Origin: Anoplolepis gracilipes | Taxonomy: Eukaryota; Arthropoda; Insecta; Hymenoptera; Formicidae | Assembly (NCBI RefSeq): GCF_047496725.1 | Contig: NC_132975.1 | Coordinates: 10,452,501-10,516,500 of the forward strand | Length of the DNA: 64,000 nt | Reading direction: 5' to 3' | Shown: positions 23,921 to 36,450 of the stretch, in pieces | Layout of the letters: each line of letters starts with the position of its first letter | Position numbering within the stretch: position 1 is the first letter of the stretch | Program-made: the position numbers and the translations under genes | The notes under the pieces: model-generated | The model's input: only the letters and a program-made list of their open reading frames with translations | What the model was told of the DNA's origin: nothing | The model's database searches: none

Positions 23921-24909
23921 ACGACGAACTGCTTAATGCTTTTAAATGACTGAATTTTCATGAGACCAAATGGAAAATCAATTTTTACGTAAAAAATATA
24001 CGTATTTTGAAATTGTTTGTATTTTGGATCAAATTGTTTATCCATTATCAATATAAGATGCAATAATAATAGAATTTTCATGAGAAAAAAGTTGTGGAAA
24101 TAAACATGAAAAAAAAAAATATATATATATATGTATCTAGTATGTAATCAATGTTATAGAAACATTTTCTTTTTTATTATAAAATATCTAATTTTAATTT
24201 TAAAGTAAGAAAAAAAAATGTGCGTTACTCTTTTATAAAGAATTCTAATTTATTACTTATACAAAAATGCTGTGCGTGCGTCCGAAAGTTATGAGAGTGA
24301 ATAGGCAAAAGTTTCCAAGTGACGTGCCGCGCATCCAATACGATATAGTTGGGGAAAAAGGCGGCAATATATTTTCCGCTTTTCCGTCTATACCGTTCCG
24401 GAGCGCGTAAAGACGGTTCAAAAACATAAATCAAAAGCTCAACTGTAAGATCGCCGGAAAATCCAACAAGTGATTTTATTACGAAAACGAGTCTCTTCGT
24501 CGTATTACCTCTAGTATCATCTCTCGACCCTTTTCTCTTGATATCGACTATTTCTCCGGAATGCAAGGCGGAGAGAATGTCAAGCTAGAAATTTTTTATG
24601 CGCCTTCAGAACGTCGCGCCCCTCGCGGTAATATTTGCGTAACGGCTTCAAGGGCGCTGACTCCCTTTCGAGACTTATTAGCTCGGCAAATAAGCCACGT
24701 TCGCACTTTGTTTGTGTTATTTCGACGGTAAACTTGCGAGACGTTAAGATTACTAGATGTAGTAAAGGACGAAAAATGGTAGATACTTATAATTCAAAGG
24801 AAAGTCTTGTTTGCACAATTGTAAATAAGACTTGTTCAGTACAGTTCAAGATTACGGAAACTTTTTAACTTGAATATTTTATGAAACATACTAAAATTAT
24901 TGATGTAGA

Positions 24910-24916
<7 letters not shown>
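23921..24916. other. No gene recognised
   Basis: AT-rich, with a short AT run at 24119-24132. The minus frame at 24225-24566 (113 residues, basic) has moderately balanced composition but no splice context or motif that I can support. Confidence 0.45.

Positions 24917-24959
<43 letters not shown>
24917..24959. repeat. (AG)n microsatellite
   Basis: About 21 uninterrupted AG units. Confidence 0.95.
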
Positions 24960-24962
<3 letters not shown>

Positions 24963-27900
24963 CTTTTTTCACATTACATATAAACGCGTTATCATGAAAA
25001 TAAATGAGGATAAAAACATTTTGTGTCAAATTCATATATTACATCTAAAGAGGAGTATAATCGCGTCAGCTCTTTCTTTTCCTCGGGACAAAAAGGTATC
25101 TAAATACGTTCCTGGATCTTGTTAAATTTCCGGAAAGCCCAGAGCGGACGATCCGGAAGTATACCCGGGAGTGGCTTCAAGCCACCGGAAAGAAGGGCGA
25201 GGTACGCCTTACGGTATAAGAAATAGAAGGAGCACTCGCGAAGAGACGAAAGAGGCAATAAGCCCGCCGTCAGGGACAACCGCGTTCCCGCGGCGGTCCA
25301 TTAATGTAACGCGAGTTAAGGAAGAAGGAAGAGAGCGAGCAGAGAGTTAAGAGGGAGGGAGAGGAAAGAGAGGAGTAGAAAGAGAGGATCGATATATAAA
25401 TACCGCGCGGGGACGCGACGGGGCCGAGAAAGGCGTTTAGCAAATTAAAAGTTAATGTAGTATACAAACGATTCCGTCGCGAAATTAATTCATGAGGAAA
25501 GTTGCCACCCCCGCTACGGTCAATCCGCTCTCCTCTCCGCTCTACTATTATTTTCTCGCTCCTGCTTTCCATCTTTCCTTATCCTATCCTCTCTCTTATC
25601 CTGTGGTCTCTCCACCTCGCGATCTCTCGCGGTCGCACGCCACGCTTGTTACAAACTTAAATTGCTCCACATCGAAAGTTAACGCGCTCATTCTTCCCGC
25701 GGGACACCGACGCAACGCCTACGGGATTCTCTCCTCTTTGCCGCGCTTTCGACCTCGCTACGAAAGCTCTACCACAAGCCTTTCTCGGTCTCCGGTCTCC
25801 GATCTCCGCTCGCCGTGCTGGGAATATTTCGACTTTTCCTCGGAGTTTAGACATTAGCTACCCGCTTCCGTATCTTATAATTATGCATGCATGTGGTACT
25901 ACCGTGCGGTGTCTAATGTTTACACCTCCGCGCGTTATCAGCTGAAGAAACCGTCGGGTAATCTTGTCCTTTGTTCGCTATTGTTTCTTTTATTATTAGT
26001 TGAGACAAGTAGCTAAACTGAGCGAGAAAGCGTATCATAAAATTTTAGTGATAAAGATATCAAGTTAGTAAAGATATCTTTATTAGTGTGTAAAGAAATT
26101 CCATTTGGGTATTAGGCAAAAATTCAATTTTTTCCGCGATGGTCTTTTTGTGTAATCTTAGTATATATTCAATTTTTGGAAAATCATTATATCTTAAATT
26201 ACAAGTATCTCTCATAAAAACTATTAATGTCAAACGAGTGTTAGGATTGCACTGCCAATTTGTAACTGTCAAGTGACTGATTATGTACGTTATTCCACCT
26301 TATTGCAATGTCGAGCAAAATTATTTGACGGCGGTCTAGACGTACGAAATGAAAAGATGTAAGTGCGTAGGCTAATGCAGACGATCCCGTATTCAACGAT
26401 GTAAAACGAGCACGAAGTTTATTTATCGGATGAAGAGCGGCCGGCTCTCTCTCCGCGGAGCGGCAATATCTGCCGCTGACAAGTTTAAACCGTAGACATC
26501 GTTGTACATTGCGCTGGTTGTCTACGTATACAGACGTGGCTCGCGCGCACACCGTGTATATTATATGCGTCGTATTACAGGAAGCGTATCCGTGTACAGG
26601 GTGTCCGTAGTCAGTTCAATTAAAGTTTTATGCGAATAGTTAAGAAGAGCACTGATAATCGTGACTTTAACAATTTTCGATAGCGTCAAGTAATGAAAAC
26701 ATAATTTATATAAATTATACGTATATTATTTGCTGATACTAATTAATTTATAAAATAACTTATAAATTTAAAGGAAAAAATATTTTATATCTAAAATTAT
26801 TTGTATAATTTAAAAAATATATAATTTAATTTTGTCAAAATATTTAATAAAAGTTTAAGAGAGAATTATATATTTTGTTAGAGCATAAAAATATTGTATT
26901 TATTTACGCTTTCTTTTATTATCGTAGAGCATCACTTTTGTAATTCGCTTACGATCGGAACATCATCGTTTCGTAAAGATTACGCACGTACTTGGTCAGT
27001 GGAAAGATGCGCAATTGGTCAGACACACCCAGTAGAAAAGGTATATCCAGCTTGCCGCAATATCGCGGCGGATGCTGCCAGGGAGGGAAGGCTCTCTGTT
27101 GATAATTGCGCTTTGCTTTTGACGTCTGACGACTGGTTACGTTCTCTCGCGGACATCATGCGATCGTCGAGAGAGCGCGGATTATCAAATCGATTTCGCT
27201 ACGAGTGTATTAATTATGGCGAAAGCATTCCTCTCCCTCAGCTCCCGAATGGTACATGCATCGTTCTCACATCAATTATATAATAAAATATCGATATTTA
27301 AATACAAATACATTCATCCATTTTTATTTATAAGAACGATAGCCAACAATGATACATCTGCCAATTTCTCTTTAATTCCGAAGCGATATCGTGGATTAAC
27401 TCGAATCATAAAGCAGGTATCGTCATTCTCGCAAATCTTTGCAATTTTTTATTTTACATAATACGCAACCGTGTGCGGCATTTAGTGCGTATTAACGACG
27501 CTTGAATAAAGTGAGATTGCTTAATATATATTGCGGCGGATGTACTTTAATCGCGATGGATGTACACAACTACGTTTTACCGTCGGCATTACCTGCACTC
27601 GACTTTACAAGCTCGTCGGACGGTCTGGTCGTGATAAACTCTACTTATAATTCCCATAACGTTTATAATGTTACAGTGTAAAACGCAGCGATGTATAACG
27701 TATGAATGTAATGATCTCGTGCGAAATTTACAGGTCAATTTTCATAATTTACTTTGACAGCACAATCTTGATTATATCATCGAGATCATATCATCCACTA
27801 TATGCAAAAGTATTTAACATCGTTCAATTTAATACGTTAATGTATACGATAAATATGATTTCCACTTGATAATAAGTTGTACATATGATTATTAAATTCT

Positions 27901-28944
27901 ATTTAAAAAGATCGATATTCAAATATGCTAATATGAGGATATGAAAATAATTTTCTTTGCAAAATTCTTGAAATATTAGGCCTCGTATGCGAGTTTCGAA
28001 AATATTGAGAATCGAGTCGAGAATGTGAAGGCTTTTCGTTATATGGCAACATCACTTGGTAAAGAAAAAGTGCCGAACATAAGAGGATATGTCTGTCTTT
28101 CCAAATATAATATCCTTCCGTGTTCGATAAGAAATAAAGGAAGGTATGATACATCAAATCCGAGTCCTCGATTATCCCGTAGGGCGCCATAAAGAGACGA
28201 TGAGGTATAAGTATCAGAAGTTTCTGTCGATAAGTCGTACCCGACTCGATTCTCTCGATAGGAGGATGGTACACGAAGAAGCGCCCGGTCGTTTATTAAT
28301 AAACGCAAGGAGGGAGGGAAAAAACTTGAAAAGAGTAACGGATGCGTGAATCAAGATTATGCAGGTTGGAAAAGAGGTGCGCGGTTACTTAAGGGAAGTA
28401 GGTTGTGTATACATATTGCTCAAGAACGTCATGCTATTTTAGCATCTTTTTTAATATTTTATATAAAGTATTTTACGTGAATATTTTATGTAAGTATTTC
28501 CTATATACAATATATACAAAAGCGAGAGAAAGAGAAAAAAGAAAATGTACTTTTATAAAAATATCTCATGTACAATTTGTTTATTATTATTCAGCAAAGG
28601 CATTTTTATCGCTATCAAATTGCTATACTAATTACTAACGTACTAATTTTGTAATTATTTCGACCCCAACAATAAACAATATTTTAATTTATCAGTATTC
28701 TGATATTTTATATCTTATTGATATAAAATATAAAATAGATCTTCTTGAAGAGATTAAGTTACGTTCATGTTGAATTAATTAAATGGAATTAAAGAGAAAT
28801 AGAGCGGTGAGCATTGTCAGTGCAGCTAATGAAGCGCTTTAAAAGTAAAGCGCACCGTTAATTCTGCAAACACGAGTTGGATGAAGTTCGTTTATCGACT
28901 CGTGGGAACTTTAGTTCTCTCTCGCGGTTTTCATTAGAACGCGA
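24960..28944. other. Mixed DNA; CpG-rich at 25.1-26.0 kb, otherwise no gene
   Basis: 25120-25960 is GC-rich with mutually antisense frames and a GA-rich tract at 25320-25385. 26240-26560 is moderately GC-rich. A sequence TACAGGGTGTCC at about 26596 resembles the motif at 11461. The plus frame at 26894-27283 (129 residues) starts in AT-rich DNA and matches no family. 27900-28340 carries short overlapping frames on both strands. No exon, RNA gene or transposon end was convincing. Confidence 0.45.
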
Positions 28945-29165
28945 TATTTCTTGTTTGATTGATGTCGAAATCTTAATAAAAATCTTAATAAAAATCTTAA
29001 TACTTATATCTTTCTATCTTTATATTTCTTGTTTGATCGATGTCAAAATCTTAATAAAATTCTCAATACTTATATCTTTATATCTTTATATCTTTATATT
29101 TTTTGTTTGATCAATGTCAAAATCTTAGTAAAACTCTTAATATTTACATCTTCTATATATCTTTA
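28945..29165. repeat. Minisatellite, three units of 69-78 bp
   Basis: Units start at 28945, 29023 and 29097. Each begins TATTT(C/T)TTGTTTGAT(T/C) then (G/A)ATGTC(G/A)AAATCTTA. Each then has ATAAAA/CTCAATA steps and ends in copies of ATCTTTAT. Length differences come from the internal AATCTTAATAAA and ATCTTTAT sub-repeats. Short plus frames here simply reflect the repeat (ILIKIL, YLYI). Confidence 0.85.
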
Positions 29166-30876
29166 TATTGCCAGGAAAGTTCTATTGAGGAAAGTCTTGA
29201 TTGCGAAAAAAGTTGGACACCAATTTAAGTGGAGGCGGCGGATATCGTTATACAAATAAAGTATTTAAAGCTCCTTTCAGTTGCGTTCTTCCGTGACACA
29301 ATCATATTTTTTTAAGATAATTATTAATAAATTTGCGAAGGAGGAACGCGTGGCTGGAATAGACGTTTAAGTTAATCACGACGGGAATAGCGAACGATAA
29401 TTATCTGGCGGACAATACGGGATGATTGCCTGTTTCTTAGAGGCGCATATATAGTCTATTATAGAAGACTTTTAAAGTTGCATTTAAACGGTAGTACGTT
29501 TCAAAAGTATTTAAAAAGGCTTTTACATTTATTAGTTATCATTTGAACAACAATTTAAATACAATGCATTTGCACTAAAATGTTTTTGAAAATTTCATTG
29601 ACGAGGACAAGTGCACAAGCTTAATTATTTACACATTCAATTATTTATGCTAAATAAAAGCCGGAAATGCTGCAGTAATGCATTTAATTTAAATTCTACA
29701 GAAAGAGAACATTATTGAAAATATATTTTATTCTCTTTTAATAAATGTATATAATCATTTCTTATATAGTATTTCTCTTTTTCTTCTTCCTTTTTCTCTC
29801 TAGAGAGTGAGAGAAAGAAATAGAGAAAAAACTTATAATTTATTTTCGCTATAATCATAAATAATGTAAGCATATTTTTTTTATATTTTGCATTAATATA
29901 AGAATAAATAATAATTGTTTCTTTAGAAAATAATATTCTTCATCTCCCAAACACATACATACATAGCACATATACACACATGTGCACTCACATACGTATC
30001 TTTCTATTTACATAAGAATTATGCAAATTAATGATTATAATACAAGTATTAACATAACAATATGTAGTTATCATCACATTAATTCATTATTATAATATCA
30101 CTCTTGTGCAAATGAAATATTTAATGCGACAATATTTATCACATCTTGACTTCCACCATTTTAAACGAAATTTTTATGTTCTTTGATACTTACAAAATTA
30201 TAAGTGATACATGGAAATATAAAACAGACAAGAAAAACTATTGACAAGCACGCACGCATATAATAGCATAATTCGATTATAATCTCGATTTAAAATAAAT
30301 ACTCGTTGTATAAAGAGAGGCGCATTACTAAATCGTACTTTTTGCTTCAATGGAACAAAAAAACATACAAAGTTAGTAGTCGCGGAGACTACACAATCAT
30401 AGCTTTGAAAATCGTTCGTTCAATAACAATTTGTTTTCCTTATCTCGTTTTGCCTTCTATAACAAAGAATACAGATAACAGAAACAAGTAAACGTAAACC
30501 GATATCAACTGTTTCCGATATCAATTTTGCGGAAAAATTAATTGAATGGTGCGTATATCCCACGTTTAATTTTTATATATTAAATTTATATATTCAAATC
30601 TAGAAATCTAAACATATCTAATTTAGAAAACATTATGTTTGTATTGCAAAAGCTGCGATGGATAAAAATAATTTGAAAGAAATATCAATGAATAAAATTT
30701 ATAGTTTAATAACTAATAATGAGGCATTAAACTTTGATACATGCATTATAATTTTGAAGATAAAATCTTATAGTGTCGATATCTCAAACAGTATACGACA
30801 AAGAAACTATACAAGGCACGTTTAACTAAAATCGGATGAAATATTTTGCACTTTAGAATTTTGTTTTTCATACACA

Positions 30877-30879
<3 letters not shown>
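29166..30879. other. AT-rich DNA, nothing recognised
   Basis: AT-rich throughout, with CT-rich then GA-rich tracts around CTCTCTAGAGAG (29797-29808) forming an imperfect palindrome. No coding signal. Confidence 0.55.

Positions 30880-30960
<81 letters not shown>
30880..30960. repeat. Compound (CA)n(TA)n microsatellite
   Basis: CA units to 30910, then 25 TA units to 30960. The right end abuts the hAT-like element and supplies its apparent left target duplication. Confidence 0.95.
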
Positions 30961-30964
<4 letters not shown>

Positions 30965-31133
30965 GATGTCAAAATGGGTATCTAAACTCATTTGAAATAT
31001 AAAATATAAAATAGTTGGAATCTTTCCATTTGAAAATATAAAATGTAAAATGATTTTCAGACACCCATTGAATGAAATGGTTTTCTAAAATAAAAATGGT
31101 TTTTTAAAATCTCTATATTTTTTTATTTATTTA

Positions 31134-31164
<31 letters not shown>

Positions 31165-31589
31165 TATATTAATTTTTTTAATAAGCCTTTAATAAACTTT
31201 TAATAAACTTAAAAACATCGATTGGTTGTAGAATAGAGAATTTCTAGAGGCTCAAGAATTTTCTTCCTTACAGCCAATCGACATGCTAGAAAAATGTATT
31301 CTGCAATATCAGCTTTAGGCCTCTTGCCCATAGGAAATGCACGCGGCAAAACGCGACGCGGTGGCCAATGAACGCTAAGAAAACGCCACGTTGATTAAAT
31401 TTTGAGTAATTTAGTAGTATTGTTTATAAAAAAATGCATTTGAAATAGAAAATGGATAATAAAACCTATTTAAATGAAAATGTAAAATAGGTTTTAAAAC
31501 AATATATTTTAAATACAAAATACAAAATAGGCATTTTACATTTTGTATTTCCATTTTAAATGCATCTATTTGGAAAATGCACATCTCTG
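30961..31589. mobile_element. 629-bp non-autonomous hAT-like element
   Basis: The left end reads CAGAGATGTCAAAATGGG. The right end, read inward, is CAGAGATGTGCATTTTCC. The first nine bases match, and similarity continues loosely. CAGAGATG fits the hAT superfamily terminal consensus. Both flanks are TATATATA (30953-30960 and 31590-31597), compatible with the 8-bp hAT target duplication, although the left copy lies in a TA repeat. Subterminal AAATAYAAAAT/AAATGTAAAAT words are repeated near both ends, as is common for transposase-binding subtermini. An internal hairpin CGATTGG(T/C)TGTA lies at about 31217 and 31271. No transposase frame is present. Confidence 0.7.
31137..31162. repeat. (AT)n microsatellite inside hAT-like element
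   Basis: About 13 AT units in the element interior. Confidence 0.9.
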
Positions 31590-31599
31590 TATATATATA

Positions 31600-32230
31600 A
31601 AAAAAAAGAAATGTCGCTGTAACAGACACAATGAAGCGACATTAGCTAGAGAATAGAATTTGAAACCGGAATGCAAATCACACAAACATCTGGAATACTA
31701 CTTATTCTTTAGGTGAAGCTTTGCGGCCAAAGGACTCGATGGGTAGGTACCGAGGAACGTAACGGGGTTAATAAACGAAGCCGACAAAAAGAAACGCATG
31801 AGACGACGATTCGTCGGGATGTAACGGGAATCGGCGATGATGACGAAGGGGGTGGCGCGTGACGCGCGGCTGAAGGAAGCCGCCGGGTATATACGTGCGC
31901 CGATCGTTCGCCTCTTTAACAATTCGCGGCGCGTCCGCGTTAACAGCATTACGACAACAAGCCGGAGTTGTAGAAACTTATAACGAGAAAATAATGAACC
32001 CGGTTCACCGAGTCTGCTTGGAATGCGAGCCGGGATGCCGCTAACCACCCCCGCGCAGACGGCAAATTCCCCTTACTCTTCGTCTTCCTCCCCCTACGTT
32101 CGTCTCGCCTACTATCGCTTTGCCTACTTTTTCAATTTTCCGTCTCTTTCTTTTTCTCTTTCTCTCTCTTTTACTTTCAATCCCGTTATCCCCCTTTTTT
32201 CCCTTGCTTTGATGCCTTTGGCTTTCCCAT
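31600..32230. other. CpG-rich segment without a convincing gene
   Basis: GC-rich from about 31720 to 32050. A minus frame of 116 residues (31698-32048) and a short plus frame occur, and the stretch becomes CT-rich at 32140-32200. No domain recognised. Confidence 0.4.
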
Positions 32231-32682
32231 TATATAGGGTGGCTTGTAAGAGATAACCGCAGCGAGACTTTTTCGGAAGCCAATAGGCTTTCCTGTAAAC
32301 GCTTCAATGAAAAATAAGTGAATTCCATTTTTAAATTTTAATTTTAATTGACAACGTGGATTGTGATATTCGAGTTTATAATGCCTCTTATATATATTTT
32401 GGGTTGATATTATGCGAAGAATAACAATTTATATAGTTATAATTTTAAGAATAATGAATCTCTAAATTTTTAATTATATATTTTTCATTGACACGATATT
32501 GACAAAATATTATTCAGGCAATATTAAGTGAGATAGAAAATATCATTAAGAAACGACGTAGTTTGATTTCGACGTAGTTTATAAATTAAATGTGAGTATA
32601 AATCCATCACTCAGGCAATAATTTTGAAAGATGAATTTTTAAAATTTGTCAGCTAATAATTATGTACAAACCACCCTATATA
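32231..32682. mobile_element. Possible 452-bp element with 18-bp inverted ends
   Basis: TATATAGGGTGGCTTGTA at 32231-32248 matches the reverse complement of 32665-32682 with one mismatch (C/T). The interior is AT-rich and noncoding, unlike the GC- and CT-rich DNA on both sides. TATA at each end could be target duplication plus terminus. This fits a small TIR element, but the ends are short and the exact boundary is unknown. Confidence 0.45.
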
Positions 32683-32689
32683 TTCTCTG

Positions 32690-34170
32690 TCTATATTTCT
32701 TCACTTTTCTTTCATTTCCGCAAAATTCTTTTAGCTATCCTCATGCTTCCTTTTTTCACTCCTATCCCTTTTACACTTCCGTTTTACTCACCCCCTTCCT
32801 GTTTCTCTGCAGCTAATTTTTCTCAGTCACACCCTCGATTTCCTCCTTCGCAACCTTCGGTTGTTACCTGAACTTTCTACTCCTTCGTGGCATATTTTTC
32901 TCTGTCCGTCTAGCACTGGCTCAGCATGCTTTCCGGTCACACAAATTACTGTTTCGCGAGCTACTTTGCACCGCGATGCGCTGTTAGCTGTGCGACGTTC
33001 ACAATGCAGTTGCAGCTGTACACAATTGCCGCACGGCCGTAATCTTGGTCCGCGTCGAACAGCTCGCTTCGGTATCCGGTACTCGGCAAATGTTACCCCG
33101 GCTTTTTGCTATCCCTCTGCCGCCACTCCTCTTTCGCCACGCTATTGTACTTCCGTGAGTGTTTCGCACGTTTGCGCTTTTCACATGCGTGGTTATCTGG
33201 AATGCACACCGTGTCCCGAAAGCGTTACGGATCAGCGTTTGTCGCGATATTTTTGTTTACCCTGGAAAGTTGAACAATTCTATCGTGCGTTATGCTTTTT
33301 GACTCATTTGTTTTTTTTTTAACTTTTTATTCTGCAATTTTTTTAACCTTTAATCATAAAATTTCAATCATCACATTGCACAAGAAAATTTTCATAAAGT
33401 ACCGGATATTAAATTCAGCAAACGCATTATAGAATTTCTATAAAATATATGCAGAGTTAAGTAAAAAATTGATTATTAATGATATATTTTATTTAACATT
33501 TGTAACATATAATTGTATTGATATATTTCGTCATTTCCATAATTTTTATAATCAGAGAAAAGCGCTTTTATTATTCTTATTAATTAATAAGAAAAGGGAT
33601 TGCTTTTGAATATTATGGAAAATTCAGACGAGTTAAAGTTTTCAAAGAGATAATTTTTTCATTTGGCTATCGGATTTTGTAACGCAATCTATTTTCTGTG
33701 AAATAATTGTTTTAAAAATTGATTTTTACTATTTCGGTAAAAAAAAAAAAAAAAAAAGATCGATTCCTTTAGGTGTTACTTGAATTCTTTCGACAACTGT
33801 GGTGTATCATTAGAACGCGACCGAAAGTCGATCGTAAAGTCTCCCGTCTTCCGCGGGGCTCTCGAAAGTTTACTCGGCCAGCAAGCCAGTCAGCTGAGAA
33901 AGGACAGATATCTGCTACATCCGGAAGTTCGCTTCAAGTATCCGTCGCGCGTGATGCAGTTCCGGCGTTCGCTTCCCGTCCCCGCGTGCTTTGATCGTCG
34001 TGAAAGTTTCGTAAGATGCACGAACGACGCGCGAGCGTATATAGCCGGGTGACTAAGCCGATGAGATACTTAACTTTTACCACGCTGCCGAGCAAAGAGG
34101 TGAGAAAAGCAATTTTACGTCACCCTAGTGACGTCCTGCAAATTGCAGCGATTTATTTCGCGACGAAAAT
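32690..34170. other. Two CpG-rich blocks without convincing genes
   Basis: 32860-33250 and 33770-34170 are GC-rich, separated by AT-rich DNA and a 19-base A run. In the second block an acceptor-like TTCCTTTAG precedes 33771 and a good donor-like AGAG|GTGAGA sits near 34099. No frame stays open between them, because the two leading frames stop at 33992-33994 and 34050-34052. It could be a noncoding exon. The 153-residue plus frame at 32861-33322 has no recognised motif. Confidence 0.35.
33739..33757. repeat. Poly-A run, 19 bases
   Basis: Uninterrupted A run immediately before GC-rich DNA. Confidence 0.95.
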
Positions 34171-35400
34171 ATCTCGCCGCCGTATTGGAATTTTCGTTTT
34201 ACTTTAATATCTATAGGATTAATCAATTAATATTAATCTTTTTAATTAATATTACTATTATGATTCCATTTTACTTTAAAGTTATTTTTATCGAGAAAAA
34301 CATTAAAAGATATAATCTTGTGTAATTCATAATTGATTTTTATAAAAATTCGAAATTAAAAAAAATATATCGAATAATCGTTATGATAACTTTTCTTATT
34401 TTTCTCTCTTTTTGATTTACTTTTCAAATATTATTCAAATATTGTAATATGTATTATGCTCTGTTATTGAGATCAGCAGTGCAATATTGCACGAGGTAAC
34501 TGGATAAACTCGAAGCGCGATTATAAAACGCTTGGCATTCCTTTCGTAATCGTATATTACTTTCCACAGTCCGCATTATTCTTTATAATCGCGCGCAGAC
34601 CAATTTACCGCGTTTAAATAACATTACCGTAATAGCCGCGTGCGAAGCGCGAATCCACAGTTGCGGATATTAAACTAGCTCGCGGCGCAAAATGCACATT
34701 TAACTTGGCAGGAGACGACAATGATCGATAAACGGTGTGCACCGCGAAACATATTCATCCCGGTCGATCTCCCCTATTTTCATACATCCTCGATAGGATC
34801 TTGCCGGGAAAAGACATTAGCGTCGCCGATATCGCAAACGTCTCTTCTCTCGATCGTTCAAACGCTCTGACACCTCTTCTGCTTTCTCCATCTCTTATAT
34901 CGAATGTACGAGAAATGTATCGCCATTACTTTCATGTGCCCTCTCAGTATTCATTTCCTGTTAACTTAAACCTCTACTTTTATCTAGCAAATATTCTTTC
35001 CATATGTGAAAGATGGCTGAGTACGTCTGTGTGAGACAGTGTGTAATCTCGGTTATTTTATGTATATACTTCTTTAAAGTATGCGGCCTGCATATTTGTA
35101 AAACGAAAGAGTATGAGGGGATTATATATTGAGCACAAATTGCCATATATGACGTTAGAACGTCTTCTAGCTTCACATAATTTCGTACTATAGAACGGGA
35201 AATTCTTCAGATATTCTCTTATTACAGTGCGTCTCCTGCACATTCCGAAATAATTTGTCTTTTAATATCCGCGATGCGCGGCCTGACTGTGTGTCTTTGT
35301 AGTCAGATTTGCGGTACAAGACGTTATAAGAGATTACGGTTATTTTGTCTCTCCTATAAACCTAATTCTTAACCGTAAAAATAGTTTCGTGTATTCGAAA
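34171..35400. other. No gene recognised
   Basis: AT-rich, with a moderately GC-rich part at 34480-34900. The frame at 34735-35034 has no motif. Nothing else seen. Confidence 0.5.
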
Positions 35401-35662
35401 CAAACTACTTTGCATTCTCGCCGAGTTTGAAATCTTTTGAATTTACGCATTGCTGAACTTCCCTTGTGTCGGCAGTATTGTAACCGTTTGTGCAACTATC
35501 TGTTTTAGATGCTCGAAGCAGAGATTCATCCGGAAAGCACGGAATAAATGACTCGCCCTCCCTCCCTCGATCTTTCGCAGACTCTCTTTTTCTTTCCTCT
35601 CCCTTTTTCTCCCGGCGGAATATTTGAATTTCGCAGATTCCCCACGTTACCTTCGCGCGACG

Positions 35663-35665
<3 letters not shown>

Positions 35666-35707
<42 letters not shown>
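35666..35707. repeat. (CT)n microsatellite
   Basis: About 20 CT units. Confidence 0.95.
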
Positions 35708-35710
<3 letters not shown>

Positions 35711-36174
35711 GAGAAAAGGCGAGTGCAGGTCGCGCGTTGAACGCGGACAGTATTTGTATTGGACGCGCGAGCGAATCGAGCCGAGGAATTTCTTCGGGGA
35801 ATCTGCTGGGCCCGGACGTGGCGAAGGCACAGGAGACTGATGTCGTCGCCTCTCTCGTCTCGTGTCGTGTCGTGTCCTCGTGATGGGATGCCAACGGGAG
35901 AAAGAAGAAGAGAGGAAGAACGTGAGGCGGGGAAGGACGACGTGACCGAGGAGGGTGGGTAGGGGGACCGAGGGAGGTTGCAGAATGTCGAAGGAAGTAA
36001 GGAGGATGCCGTAGGTATCCGGAATGGATTACAGAATCAGATGGGATAGCGGGTCCGGAAAGCCCTCTCTCTCTATCTGAGCACGACACCTCATCATTCC
36101 ACCACGTTCGCCCAAGAGGCGACGGAGGGCGGAAAGAGGGAGAGCGGGACCAAGGGAGGGTTTGGTATCCTTCG

Positions 36175-36226
36175 ACACACACACACACACACACATACAC
36201 ACACACACACCCTCCCCCCCCCCCCC
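36175..36226. repeat. (CA)n plus C13 run
   Basis: CA repeat with one TA interruption to about 36210, then CCT and 13 consecutive C residues (36214-36226). Confidence 0.95.
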
Positions 36227-36450
36227 GCCGCGTCACCGTCCTACCTCGGGGCGCGCACGGTGATTTAAGTCGGTGTTTACGCTCCCGTGTCTTCTGCGTT
36301 CCTATCATCCCGCTGCTGAGTCCTCCGGTCTTGCAAAGGTCTCGCATCGGAATCCCTATTCCTGCCACCGTTGATTCTGCGACGCTGTGTCACCCGAATC
36401 TAGATCCGGGAGATGCCCGGGACAAAGCTCTCGACGCGCGAGTATTCGCT

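Larger units (their letters stand above)
35400..36450. other. CpG-rich island with several simple repeats
   Basis: GC-rich island containing a CT microsatellite, CGTGT units (35861-35876), a CA repeat and a C run. The 280-residue minus frame across it (35526-36368) is the longest in the window. It is built from repeat translation (GGGGG, VCVCV, ERERER) with a plain R/S/P-rich remainder, so it is not annotated as a gene. Possible promoter or regulatory island. Confidence 0.4.

Noticed and set aside
26894..27283. 129-residue plus frame
   Set aside because: Starts in AT-rich DNA and ends in an ordinary stop. Composition is plausible, but no domain, signal peptide or splice evidence supports it.
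35526..36368. 280-residue minus-strand open frame, the longest in the window
   Set aside because: Built largely from translated simple repeats (C run to GGGGG, CA to VCVCV, CT to ERERER) with an R/S/P-rich filler. The opposite strand is also open, and no domain is visible.
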